Both the position numbers and the translations under genes were made by a program. Below are positions 26,866 through 39,970 of a stretch of 64,000 bases of DNA, piece by piece. The notes under the pieces were generated by a model. The model ran no database searches and was not told where the DNA came from. It worked only from the letters and a program-made list of their open reading frames with translations. This DNA comes from Camarhynchus parvulus. Its lineage: Eukaryota; Chordata; Aves; Passeriformes; Thraupidae. The stretch covers positions 29,412,501 to 29,476,500 of the forward strand of contig NC_044572.1 in assembly GCF_901933205.1 (NCBI RefSeq), in the 5' to 3' direction. Every line of letters begins with the position of its first letter. Position 1 is the first letter of the stretch.

Positions 26866-27430
26866 GCCTGTGTCAGGAAGAGTGTGGCCAGCAGGGCCAG
26901 GACAGCATCCATCCACCTGTACTGGTGAGGCACTGGTGAGGCCAGTGGTGAGGTTCAGGGCCCCTCACTACAAGAAAGATGTTGAAGTGCTGAAATGTGT
27001 CCAGAGAATAGAGCTGGTGAAGGATCTGGAGCACAAGTCCTATGAGGAGCAGCTGAGGCAGCTGGGGATGCTCAGCCTGGAGAAAAGGAGGCTCAGGAGG
27101 GGCCTTATCACTCTCGACAGCTGCCTGAAAGGAGGTTGTAGCCAGGTGGAGGTCAGCCTCTTCTCTCAGCCAACCAGTGACAGGATAAGAGGAAATGCTG
27201 TCCTGAGGGAGGTTCAGGCTGGACATCAGGAAGAATTTCTTCACAGGAAGGGCTGTCAGGCATTGGAAAAGGTTGCCCAGGGAGGTGATGGAGTCAAATC
27301 CCTGAAAGTCTTCAAGAAACTGCTGGTTGGGGCACCTAGTCCCATGATCTAATTGACAAGGTGGTGTTGGATCACAGACTGGATTCAATGATCTTGGAGG
27401 TCTTTTAACAACCTGAATGATTCTGTGACT
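26866..27430 (+). mobile_element. CR1 LINE 3' part, longest copy here
   Basis: Plus-strand CR1 with a long decayed ORF2 tail: open frame from about 26870 to 27352 with [20 protein letters not shown] and a garbled KCFKK-type C-terminus. Standard blocks are present, such as 'gaggttcaggctggacatca' and 'ttgcccagggaggtgatgga'. It ends near 'caatgatcttggaggtcttt' without a clean octamer end. A short GGTGAGGC-type duplication occurs at about 26925-26955. Confidence 0.88.
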
Positions 27431-28489
27431 ATTCACAAGACATGCCCTACAATTGTTCATCAAACCTGCAAGTCACCAGCTGCCTTGTATACCTTTGTAG
27501 ACAGGTGTTTACACTTAAGAGAAACACACATTCTGAACTCTGAGCATTAGAGCTGACAAGCAGACTTTGTAAAACGGTACAAAGCTGCTATGTTAATACC
27601 AGCTGGCTTTAAATGTCCCTGCACACTGTGACAAAATGCTTTTTTGGTAACTGCATTCCCACCACTTCACATTTTAATACTACTGAGCAATAACAATGCT
27701 TATTGTTTTCACACTTTTTTCATCTTCAGTCTATCAAAATAAATTGCCATGAATAAAGCAGATGATGAAGACTGTTCCTACCAAGACAAGATCCTTACAT
27801 ACATAATTTTTTTATCAATTATGAACTGAACTTCATGAAGAATTTCCCATCACAGTTTGCTTTGCACTCGATTTTAGGCACACAGTACCTTCACTATCTG
27901 CACTGTCTTCCTCATAACCAAGCACAATCTGAATATCCACGAGGCAACTCAGGTCTGTGTAGTCTGCTCATCTCACTGTAAAAGCACATGAACAGCACTT
28001 AAAAGGAACCACCACTTAGGATCATGCTGCTCTTGCAGAATGATTCAGATTACCACACATACCAGTGGAGAGTGTTTAGTGAACTTTGGGATATGTCAGG
28101 AAGAATTTCTGATTATCAGTATTTGAGAAATACTACCTGCTTGGGGCAGCCTGCTCAGAATATTCTCATCTGATGAGGGACATGAACAAAATAACATCTG
28201 GAAGTCTTTTAAATCACCCACCCCTGCTTAAAAAAAAAAGCTATTGTCTGAATTGATGATTCACAGTTATAACTTTTCTAGTAACTGTCAACTTTCTCAT
28301 GCCAATTATTTAAATATCAAAATAATATATTTGCCTGAGGCAATAAAAACCAATAAAATAAGAGTTGGTAGTTTTCCTTACATTATAAAAATCTTGATTC
28401 AAAGAGTTCATCCAATTAGTAAAAGAATAAATTGGATTGTGTACCTTTTAGCTAAAGTGTTTAACGCTGTTTTCATTTAGAATGTATTT

Positions 28490-28760
28490 ATGCTTGAGTC
28501 CAATAACAGTGAGTGAGAGTGACAGGGATCCATTTTGTGGATCCTGCCATCTGGCACAGGATCCCCTGGAAGAGTCACAGAACATCTGTTTAAGCACCAG
28601 ATGCTCTTGAGGCAGACAGACAACTTGTGTGAGGGGCACGGAGGGTAGAAGGTCAATCAGATGGGTGTCTCACTGGGCTCGAAGAGGTCTCCTCCCAAGC
28701 ACTGCCAATATACTGGCTTTTATATCCAGACTTTTTGGGTTTGACTTGAGCCAAACACCC
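28490..28760 (-). other. Possible LTR-like segment
   Basis: Segment with higher G+C than its surroundings. On the minus strand it has a TATA-like ATATAAAAGCC at about 28719-28729, followed by a G+C-rich leader (gggaggagacctcttcgagc). Further along, several GGATCC motifs lie within about 45 bp (28525-28565). The layout recalls an LTR promoter and leader, but I could not define TG/CA ends or a target duplication. Confidence 0.2.
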
Positions 28761-29507
28761 ATTCCAGACCACTTCTGCTCCATAGCAGTAGCCGAAAACA
28801 TAGGAGCTGAGTGGAAACTTCTGGACAGAGGTGGGAAAATAGGGGAAATGAAAATAATTTAGAGTAAATAATAAAAGTAACAGGTAATTCTGTTGCTGAA
28901 GAGAGTAAAGGACAGGGACTATTTGATTATAAAAAGGATGCTGCTGCAGGTCAGAGGAGAAGAGAATTTCCTGTACCAAAAAGATGAAAGAGAAGGGATG
29001 ATTGTCTGGCAAGACAGAAAGGTAAGCAGCTGTTGTATGGAGAGGAGAGTTGCTGCTACTTTCCAGTGCAGGAGGGACAGGAAACTGAAGCCCAGGTCAA
29101 TATTTTAACCCAAGGAACCCAGGAAAAGAGTATCTTCTGGAGTTTCCTAAATTCAGCTGTCTTCACGAGGTAGAGCAGACAGTAAGAGCTGACCAATGCA
29201 ATGATGTTGCTGAGGACCTTGTAATTAAGCAATACACATTTTGCAGACTTTTACTTCAGTCTAGTTCAAATCTGAGGCCCAGATCATGTGTTTTCACTCC
29301 AGCAATTCCAATGATAGTTATCTAACAAATCTTTGGTTTCTAAGGAGCAGATATATCAAGGGGATACTTGGTGAAGCACTTCATCATCCTTTTGTCTGTC
29401 AGACATGGTAACACCAGGTGGCAGAAGCAATGACATGAATCTCCTTTATAAGCCTCATATATGGAGTCAGCCCTTTCTGTTCATCTTTGTTTCTGCTTTG
29501 AGTCTTC

Positions 29508-29906
29508 CTGTCTGCGCCGGCAGTTTATATACAGACACGAACGGGACGGGACTACTGATGGATGCGTCGGAACCGTTTATTTTCCAGAATCTTTATAATA
29601 CATAGTTTTGTCTATGCAAAGATTCTGACAGTTCGCATCCAGGCAGCAAGCCAAAGAAACTCACTTGTTACAAGTCACCAAATACTCATCTTAGCCAATT
29701 ACACAGAGAGAAAGCATATTGACAGTGATTCTATCTAATCAACATAAGCACACATAGCTGGGGTTAAAACAATACTTGCTTGTTCATTTATAAGAAAACA
29801 AAGCATAAAACCCTATTCATAATTTTAACCTTGCTATAGAAACTTTTTGCAACTTAGAAAGTTATTCCGAATCGCTAATACATAGCTCTATTGTTCTATT
29901 CCTCAC
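29508..29906 (-). mobile_element. Solo LTR, avian ERVK/alpharetrovirus-like
   Basis: On the minus strand: TG at one end, a U3 region, TATA-like TATTATAAAG (plus 29591-29600), AATAAA ten bases on (plus 29577-29582), then a CG-rich R/U5 (cggttccgacgcatccatca) ending ...GCAGACA. Short U5 and TATA-AATAAA crowding are typical of alpharetrovirus-type and avian ERVK LTRs. The hexamer GTCTTC occurs at 29502-29507 and 29907-29912, a likely target-site duplication, leaving one base outside TG...CA at each end. No gag, pol or env lies next to it, so it is a recombined solo LTR. Confidence 0.7.
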
Positions 29907-32900
29907 GTCTTCACTACAGCTTAACAAGATGCATCAGCAATATCCATAACTCTGCTGCACTGAGGCCTGTCTGTTTTCCCACAAACCTGAAACCCTCTAA
30001 CTTTATGGATTCCTACACTGTCTTTTGTTACACTGCCACCATAAAGCCATCAGAAGTTCCCTCCCTCTCCTACTCTTCCATATGTAGTAGATACTCCGTG
30101 ACAATACCCCAGATTAACAGAATTCATGGAGCCACTTGAGTCTGAGGAGAGAACGTTTTCTAGGAGTCTTTAGCACCACTGCTCTTTGACTCTAGTCTGG
30201 TACCAGCTGGAGGCATCAGAATCTCTGGATGAGACTGCATCACCCTGGGACATGGATAAAGCATACAGCATATACAGAACTTCAAGATACAGAGGCTTAC
30301 AGTCAAAGCCTTCTGCTATGAGCTGGCATTGTGATTTCACCATGCTTATAATAAATTTCATGTGCCTATAATTTTTTCAGTTACAGTAGGCAAAGATATA
30401 ATCAAGACTGCTGGGGCCGTTTTTCAAACCGTATTTTTTGGAAGTGTATACATAACTCTATATGGAGAACATCTTTCCTCACATGAAGCAGTATGATGTG
30501 ATCAAGTCTTGAACCTAGAGATGTTCACATTACTCATGAAAACTCCAGTGGAACTGGTACTGGAGGGACAGTGACCACTGACAGTGATGTCATCAGCAAA
30601 GACCGTGAGGTTTTATTAGTCTATAGTGTGAGCAGAATATTTCAGTAGTATATTCCCCATGGAGCAATACAATCTAGTATGATTCCACAGAGGCTCCCTT
30701 TGTTATACTAGTGTTGCAACTTAACAAAAAACAAACAAAAAAATGAGGCATAATACTATAAACATACTTAATACTAGTCAGCTATGCTAAGATACTACAA
30801 CACTAATACCAGAGGGTTACTTTGGGGAGATCCACCTGGGGCTCTTCCTTCTATATTGCTCAAGTACTGACACAGTCTGAAAACATTTCTAATCTGACAA
30901 ACTAAAGCAGCAATGCATAACTAAAAGGCTTCTCCAAAGCCTGTTCTGGTGAATCACAGTATAAAACCAGAATGTTACAGTTAAAATGTCCAGAAAATAC
31001 CTACAAGTCTTATGGGAGAAGTTTCTTATTCTTGCAAGTCTTAGCAAATCTGTGTATTTATTTTGGGGGTTAAATTTTTCAATTCCAAAGGAATAAAGGG
31101 CCCTACCATTGCTTTATGTCACTTTTATAATCTTACTTTAAAATGCCATCATCACTAATAATAAACTTTGCATTGTCTTTCAAAGTGAAAGTTCTACTTC
31201 GCTAATGTTAATTTTTATAGCATTATCAACCAGTCTTCAATTACAGTGGGGTTTTGGTTTTTTTTTCAATAGGATATACCAGCATCGCTGCAGAACTCAG
31301 TTGATTGACACTGAAATTATTTTTCCCTCAGCATCTCAGACAATAATTGGGTCTCTACTGAACATCTTCATCAGTCATTAAGGAAAGCTTTTTAACATGC
31401 ATATGCAGGGAAATATGATGAGTCGTCTGGCACAATTATTTTCATAATTGAGTAGCTGTTATGAATTCCATTTTTGTAAATAGAAGCATAAAATGAGGAA
31501 ATCTCCACAACTTCCCTGTCCAAACTCTTGCTCCTGAGCTATCCACATGAAATTGAAAAACTGAAGTACCATTACTGTGTCAACATGGACCATAACACTA
31601 ACAAAATCCTGCTTCTCACAACCAGACATGCAGACAAACATTCCATTCTCCTAGAACTCCCAGGTTCCAGGTTTCTACCCAGCCTACTTTAAATTCAGCT
31701 TCCTTGGATATAATTAACCAAACCTCACATTGTTTATAAACATATATAAATACTAGAATGAGCTATCAAAATAAATTCTGAAATACTGCATAATTAATTT
31801 GCATACCACTTATTTTAAAATAAATGTTTTTCTTAAACACCATAATTGTGGAATATCAAAGCAATGGAATAAATCAAAATCTTACAAGGTAAAAAAACAG
31901 GCAAAACAAAACAAAACAGAAACCAAATCCCCATTATTCAGCCTTAAAGCTCAGAGTGAGGTAGGATCTTTTGTCTATTCCAAGCTTATGATGGAGAATT
32001 CCTCACCACTTTTTCTTTCTCTCAAATCTGATCCTGTATGTTCATTCCTCCCAGATCTTCTTACAAAGGGTGACAGAGAGACTAAGATCTGTATCTCCAG
32101 ATCTGGCTAGACACAGCATTCCCTAGAATGTGTTCCTCCACACAGAGCATAGCATCCGTGGTCGTGTCATCAATCACAGATGCAGAGAAATGAATATAAA
32201 TGTGCTTATTTCTAAACCTGATAGCTTGTTCATACTTGAAAAGAGATAAATCACTCCACAAGTATCTCATAAATAATGTTCACTTACAATGAAAGCATTA
32301 ATAATTGCAATAGTATGTATGAAGATCTACGCAGAAGGCTAGTCACCTATCACAGGGTGTGGAAAGAAAAAACTAATAGCATGAACAGTTCAAAAACTCT
32401 GAGACACAATAGACTTAAAAGACATAAAATGCTGTGGGGAGGAAAATGTGGAGTCACACAAGAACTTGTGAAGTAAAGCTGTGAATCCGTACGCATTCCA
32501 CTCCTCCGCAGATACTGGCCTGGGGCTACTATACGTCTGGAAGAGGGTGTCTGTGTGGAGATTTACGAATTAACTGCACTTCATTTTCAAAAACTGCTAT
32601 TCATCATCACATGGTGTTTTCAACAAGGCCAGTTGAGCTACAATGCTTCAGCTGAAGCCACTAAGTATTTGCTAACTTGATACTGATGTCAATTCCAGGG
32701 TGGAGAAAAGCATAGAAATTAAGGATCGTGGTAGGCCAGTTTCACAGGAATTTTGCAGAGAACCCTATTTTCTGACTTTTACAACTCCTTTCTGCTACTT
32801 GAATTTTTACTACAGCTCACTCTTCCTCTTAGCTTACACTAAAAACATTGCATCCAAGTTCCTTCTCTACCGAAAGACGCTGATAATCTCTACCACGTGA

Positions 32901-34369
32901 GAAAGATGGAATAGCAAGAACATGATCTGCATCACTGGTACTTTCATTTATATCTGACTGATCAAGCAAAAAAGAACGGTTTTATAGTTGCTCCCACTTT
33001 AGCACTTTAGCCTTCTCTATGCCATGATGAACAGACACTGTTCATCAATACAATAGCATGCCATGTTTCAGTGTAGGGTGCATTTGTAACTCCTGGTAGG
33101 CCTTGAGTGTTCCTGCATGGATGAGCATGTTTAGGAATGTCTTGGTTTAAAATAAACGTTAGAAACTTGAGTAACAAATATATAATCATCATCTGGATAA
33201 AGATGCCTAAAATCATACAGCCTCTAATTACAGTAATAAAAGTATTGCTGACTGATGAAGAAATGTACTATTTATGCTGCAGGGATTGCAAATCAACACT
33301 TTTTTATACTGAGTTAAGAATCCAGTCTGCATTATAAAACTCCATTGGTATATAAAATAATTACTCATTGGTACATAAAATAACTCACCTCTGGACTGCA
33401 GTGATTAATCCTTCTGGCTTTCTCCTCCTGTATTATCTTTTTACTATGATCTATATTATTGCCATGATAACAAACTCATTGATTCAAGACAATACTTGGT
33501 CTTTACTGGATAAAACATGTTTATGTAAAATGTATGCTCATTGTCCTAAATCACATCTTCAAGATATCTTTCATATGTAGTAAAATATTGTCTCAGCAGA
33601 TTTTCCAAACATGCCTACAAAGCACAACCCTCAGAAACCTCTTATCTTATTTTAATATCATATCTTTAATCTTATTTTGCTCACTATATCCCTGGAGTGA
33701 ATATTAAAAAGAAGACCTATTTTACAGTTGCCAAGTGGGGATACATCATCTGAACTGCAAATTTAAATTTAAATGCTTTAGATCTTCTAAAAAGATTAAA
33801 AATGTGAGTGGTATTTTCATCTATATTTATGAAGTACATATTGATAGAGTTTCCAAATTCTGTCAGTAGGAGTGGAAGAGCCTTTCCTCGTTCAGAGATG
33901 ATGTGGTTATTGCAATGCTTTTCCTGTTCTCAATGGAAGAGTTGTGGACCATGGTCTACACTCAATTGAGCCAGCTTATAATTAATTTTACATTAGATGC
34001 CTTTTTGAGAAAACAGAGAGGAAATAAACTGTTTACTGTATCAGTTTACAATTTTAAAATACAAAGATTAACACAAGTGTCAGAACTCAAATAATTAAGG
34101 AGTTTCTGTGCAGACTATTTCAGGATATTTTTGCATAACACATTTTAATAGCATATGATTATTTACTTTTCACTCCACAAGACCCATTGGGAACAGCACT
34201 AACAAGCGTGGCAAGCTACCAAGACTGGTAAATTGATCATGGACTCCACTGTCTACTCCACCCATGCCATAAAAAGCCATAATTGCTGCTGCCCTGCTCC
34301 CAGTCTTTTTTATTTCTCTCTCCTGCAATGTTCCCTCCTGTCTTGCCTTTTTTCTCCCCCCTGCAATAA

Positions 34370-34388
34370 GGGGGGGCGGGGGGGGGGG
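34370..34388 (+). repeat. G-rich tract (G7-C-G11)
   Basis: Seen directly: a G-run with a single C, preceded about 10 bases upstream by a C6 run. It could form a G-quadruplex or a C/G hairpin. Its length is also prone to assembly error. Confidence 0.9.
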
Positions 34389-34699
34389 TCTCTTTACACC
34401 TTATTCTCTCTTCTTGACACCAGGTGCCCAAGCTGAGGGCTGTACATCACCACCAAATAGAAGCAATGAGCTTCAGTGTGTTCCCTGGGGGAAAAAATGG
34501 GGAAAAAATTCCAAAGTCTCTGTGGGGTCTGTTCAAAGTCTTTGTGGAAAGGGCAGCCATAAAGAAAGCTGAAGCCCTTGGACAATAATCCATGATGAAT
34601 ACAGAGGAATGTCTGCAAATTTCACTCACATCAACAGGGTATGTACAAGAGAGCAGGGTTACAGAGATGAATCACTTGGCCAAATCTGGATTAATCATC

Positions 34700-34885
34700 A
34701 AATCATATAATATCCTCATTTGGAAGAGTCCAACAAGGTTCACTGAGTCCAAACCACAAGACAACCCCCAAAATTACATCATGTGCCTGAAAGCATTGTC
34801 TGACGAGAAAACAGTAAAAATTGTTCCTAATATTATGTTGGCTCTCCCTACCAGGATGCAGCTTACCTTCTTCAGCAAAGTGGGA
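34700..34885 (-). mobile_element. Degenerate CR1 fragment
   Basis: Weak match to a reverse-oriented CR1 3' end: 'tcatttggaagagtccaaca', 'ccccaaaattacatcatgtg', 'cctgaaagcattgtctgacg', and so on. The octamer end is lost. Old copy. Confidence 0.5.
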
Positions 34886-35561
34886 AATAAGAATTTAAAA
34901 TTATATTTAATTAATTTACTGTAGCTTCCAATCCCACCTTGGCTCATTGCTCAGACTGGACAGAGTCTCCAGTAGCAGGAACTCTGTCAAGGACCCCTGT
35001 GAACAGACAGAAGCTAGGACACTATAGCGGCTGCACAGAAGGAGGAGTTCGTCAGATACATAAGAAAGTATGCCTAATGCATATAGAGCCAAGATACTGC
35101 TCACTTTTCACAAAACACAGTGTTAGAACAGGCTACAAGTATTTTTAAGTAAGTGAACAAATCATATAGCTCAAAACATACTGCACAGAGTAAATCCACC
35201 TTCATCTACTAAGAAAACTATACAAATAAGAACATTTCTTTCTCAATTGGAGAACCACCTCTATGCACAGCCAAGAAAGCTTTTCCTAGTGTTACCAAAA
35301 AAGCATTCTATTTTTAAGTGGAAAGCTTTTCTTAAATTTTACATTCATCTTGTACTTACCTTGATTACCAAATAAAGTCAAATCCTACAGATAACATGAA
35401 TTTAGAGTAAGCACAATTTATAAGGATATCAAGTTACAGTGCTTACTAAAGCTTGTAGAAATAATAATCATGCTGCTATGAATGATAAAATCACAGGAAC
35501 AAAAAGAGCCATTGGACTAGTACCATTGAAGTGTACTAGCTTGACCCAACATCAAAGTACA

Positions 35562-35800
35562 CAATCATAGGATCACAGCATGGTTTGGGTAGGAGGCACC
35601 TCTAAAGGCCAACTAATCCAACCCCCCTGCAATGAGTCAGGATGTCTTCAAGTAGATCAGATTGCTCAGAGCCCTCTCCAACCTGACTGTGAATGATTCT
35701 GGGTTCTGGGCAACCTGTGCCAGTGTTTTACCACCCCCAGTGAAAAAACTTTTTTATTTAATCTAAAAAACTCTCATTCAGTTAAAAAACCATTAAAGTT
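35562..35800 (-). mobile_element. CR1 LINE 3' fragment
   Basis: Begins 'caatcataggatcacagcat', then 'ctaatccaacccccctgcaa', 'ctcagagccctctccaacct' and 'ggcaacctgtgccagtgttt': standard reverse-oriented CR1 text with moderate divergence. It lies about 180 bp from the cryptic exon-like piece at 35360-35384. Confidence 0.85.
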
Positions 35801-38800
35801 TCTAGTGCTTCTCTGCAGTAACATCACTTTTGCCTGAACACTTGAATGTCTGTATTCTTTGGCTGAAAAACATCAGCAAGGAGACACAGTTGCTACATTA
35901 TCAGGATACAGAGGGCTTTTTCTGCAAAACACTTGCCCTAGGATTAAAATTAAACTTGTTGCTGCACTTCAGTGTGGAAATAATGTTAAGAGCCATGTGC
36001 AAATGTTCCATTTCATACTAAGTTGATGCTGCCTCAAATGATTTAGCAATGTTTTAGGGTGGACACTGAATATGATTCCCATTTTGGCACAACTTGGTGC
36101 AAGCTTATGCTATAAATTAGCACTCTAAGGTCCTCTGACCAATGTTCTCATCCCAAGTGAATCTGATCCTTCACATCCTTAATTATACTGGCAAGTACTC
36201 TCTTAAACACAGCTGTACTGCTTCTAGCAAAATGCAATATTGATACAGAATCTTTGGGGAAAAAAAAGCCAAAGACAACCCTTGATAGTTTCACCAGTGC
36301 TTCACAGATTTTAAGAAAAACTTTTTATTTTAAAACAAGTTTCCCACTGTCTTTTTCTGCAAATAAAAAGTTATATTAGCTCTGCCCCATTGTAGCACTT
36401 TAGTTTGTGGTGGTCTTTGATTTGAGGCAAGAGTGAACATTATTTTCAAAAGGCAACATGAAGAAAAATCCTGACTTACAAAAACAAGAAGTATGTTACT
36501 GTGATTTGAGTAGTTGCTTTTCAGTAATAACCCTGAACATTTCAATATATCTCTGTGTTCAAAAGGACGTTGCTCATGTCCCCCTTATCCAAGAATATGG
36601 AGGTGGTAATTAGGCATGCAGCCAGTGAGTCTCCAAGCAGTTTGTCTACATGCTGTAATATCAATTAGTACAAAATATGCCCTTTTCAAACAGAAGGAGA
36701 GAATGGCCTAATTCATACCATAAAGAATTAGAAAATGAAAAATATACAGAGTTAATTACATAACAATGTTTGCCAAGCAATGAATAGCTGAAATAGATGG
36801 GTATACAAGACAAACACATTTCAGATGAGCTTTATCAAGTCTCATAGGCAAGATTGATAAAGTTACTAAAACCAATACAGAAGGAAGGCAAAGACAACAA
36901 TGTTTGCTTAAAGGAACAATCTTGCATGTAGAGCGAAAGGGTTGGATGATGATTTTTTCTGTCACTTAATTCCTATTTTTTGATGCATGAAGAAAAAGCA
37001 ACATTATTAGCCACTCATTTTTTTTAAGCACTGATGTTGAAATCCATCTCTTTTAGAAACATACTTGTCTCAAACTCTTACAGACACGGCTACAAGGAGT
37101 TGCTGGCATATGAAACCACAGTGGCCCTTCCACTAGAAATGCAAACCCTGTTAACAACAAAAGCAGCAGCGCAGCTGACAGAACTGCCATCCTCCCTTTG
37201 CTATTGCTGTGACTGACACACAACCTGTCTATGAAAACTTTCAGCGGCTGTTTTCTTACCCTACTAAATTTTGTCCCCACTCTCACTCTTGGGATAAACT
37301 ATTTCAGCAAAGAGATTATATTCTTTAGGATAAAAAGAGTTTTTTTCCAATTCATGCCTGAAAAAAGTAGAGTGGCAGGGTACCTTGTAGCAAAACTTTG
37401 ATCAGTCAGATTAGGAATTAAGGAAAATGAGGAAATCATCTGAGTTCACTAGGCCAATTATTCAATAAGCTCTCAAAAGATCATAATTAACATTTGCTGG
37501 ATGATCCTAGGCAGTAAAATGCACTTTTCTCTATCATGAGGGAAAAAACCTAAACAAACTGCAAACAAGCTTTAGTAGAAGGTTAAAAAGCTAAGAGGTT
37601 GCACCAACAGATAACTGTTACCTTCTCCAAAATGTCTATTTATTGCAAAATTTATGTAAAATCTGAAAAAGTGACATGCCAGTAAGAAGTACTAGTACAT
37701 TAATCAACAAAATCTTACATCAACTGGACATAGATGCATGGTTAGCCCTTATTTAGTAACAGCTAGCTACTTAAAACTGGGTTTGGAGTAAACTTTAGGA
37801 AGTGGAATTTTGACAAACAAACATGCTTAATGGAACTTCAGAGCGCAGTAAATAACCCCAAAACATTTTTAAGCTCTATAAACAAAGCAGATTCATCTTC
37901 TCTCTAAAAGATTTAGAACAGTACATGCAGAGAACATATAGTTCCATAAAAAAATAACTCTTCACTTCAGAGGAAAAGGAACATGCTCTCCCTTTTGACA
38001 CCATCAATATTTTGGTTTATGAACTCCAAGAGCTCGTAAACATAGTTATGCCAAAATTCCGTGGAAGAATCTCTGTGCCTTGAACATGGCAAGCATAGAG
38101 CACACTTGGAGGACAAAAATCAAGAGATGAACTATGGAACTGGTATCTGACCTAGCTGAAGGAAAGTTCTGAACCCATTTTATTTCTTTTTGAATAATGA
38201 AAGACCTCATAGGAAAAACATATAAAATTGCACAGTTTTGGGAGCAAGTGACCATAAAAGTTGGTGTGTAGTGAGCTTTACAAAGCATACTTCATTATAC
38301 CACTGCTGTTTAAGTAGAAATCACACATTATCTCCATCTTTCATATCATTTGCTACAATTTTGCCTACGGAATTCAACACCTGGTCTACTTAATTTAAGC
38401 ACAGAACACTGGAATTAAATAAACAAGGGAAAAACACTTGAGCTCATAGCTGCATAAGAATGGAAAGACTGAGTCAAGGAAAAAATTGAAGGCAGAGGTT
38501 CTGCCAAAAATGTGCATTCATGCTGCTGCCAGTACCACACAGGTTGAATAAAACTCAAATGTAAACAATCCCCTTTTTTAAAAGATTCTGCTGGGTAGAA
38601 ACTTCAAAGAGCAAAACAGTTATAAATCAAGACGATTTATGTAAGTACATTGCAAAGTAATGGGCCATGATGTTCAATAGAAAATATGACCTCTGACCTG
38701 GTGAGAAAGTACACTGTAAGGCTTGGAATATGGTTAAAATATTAGTTAGGAGGATAAATAAAAATTGGCTTAGGAAAGTAGCTCCTCAAAGAATGCTTTA

Positions 38801-39529
38801 AAATCAAATTTAATGAGTTCAGACTCATTTCATGCTGGAAAATCTATAATGGTGATATTTTCCACTTTTATTCAATCCAAGTATTTAGCTGGAAAATAAC
38901 TTCCAGGATATACCTCACAACAAAATTCAGATGAAACTCACTACCCAGTGGAGGCTTCCTATGATCTTTCTCTGATTTCTGTTAAGCCTCCATGCAACTC
39001 CACGTCTTAAGAGAACAGTTTCATCTAACTTCAAACGCTCTGCATCTCATAGTCTTGGGATATGAACATATTTTCATATTCAGATGTTCCAAAACAAATT
39101 TAGATGAAAGCCAGCTAAAATGTTTAGAAACTTGACATTGGTGAGATGAAAATGCCATGAGATTTGCTCCTGTTATCTTTGAATGTTAAAAAATAAATAG
39201 CCCTCAGCAACCACAAGCCAGCACCAGAATGCACTGTGATTGTTCTGGCCTTATCACTAACGAAGAGAAGCACCAGGTTCCTAGTCGTGTGCATCATCTC
39301 TAGTTTAAAAATTGCCTTAGCAGGCACAACAGACTGGTAATAATTTCCAATTTTAAACAAGAAAATTCTGAAAAGATACAGGAACTACAGAATAGAAAGC
39401 TGTAACTCTGTACCAAAAAATTTAACAAACAATTAAATACTCTATAGTAATAGCAGGGAGTAATTTAAGATGATGAGAAAGTCAACATGTTTTTAAGTCT
39501 GAATGTGCATTCTCACTGTATTTCTTCAA

Positions 39530-39970
39530 AGGAGTGGGTGACATTGATTCAATTTACTGGGATTTCCAAAACTTTCAACAAAATTCCTCCCCAAAGGTTT
39601 TGAAGAAAACTAAGGTTCCAGGACATAAGACAGAAGACCTGCCAGGGATAAATCCTTGCTCAAAAGACTAAGTAGAGCAGGTAGGAAAAAATGCTTAGTC
39701 CTCAGAACAGAACCTACACAGTTCAGGTAGGATTTGTTATAGGATCTACGTTGTTCAACACATTCATAAAATAATTGGAAAAAATAGTAAGTATGAAAAA
39801 ATATGAGTTTGCTTATGATATGAAGTCCATTAGGGTAGCGGCTGACTGGCATGGAATGCAGGAAGTTCATGATGAACTGAGTAACTAGACAATACAATTA
39901 TAAATGAAGTTGAATGCAAGTGAATGTAAAACAATTAATCTGTATTTCAAATTCTAAATTATGAGATCTC
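39530..39970 (+). mobile_element. Ancient CR1-like reverse-transcriptase fragment
   Basis: Heavily decayed. It still matches the order of CR1 RT segments: 'tactgggatttccaaaactt' (core YLDFxKAFD region), 'ttcaacacattcataaaata' (near LFNIFI), 'gcttatgatatgaagtccat' (near FADDTK), 'gaagttgaatgcaagtgaat' (FNxxKC). Several frameshifts and stops. Assigned by order and local similarity only. Confidence 0.5.

Noticed and set aside
26873..27463. 196-codon minus-strand open frame
   Set aside because: It is the antisense shadow of a CR1 fragment.
28080..28220. Text resembling the CR1 phrase 'aggaagaatttct'
   Set aside because: Only one short block matches; too little to call an element.
33380..33430. 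Exon-like piece with donor AGAG|gtgagt on the minus strand
   Set aside because: The acceptor region is purine-rich, and its frames do not fit between accepted exons.
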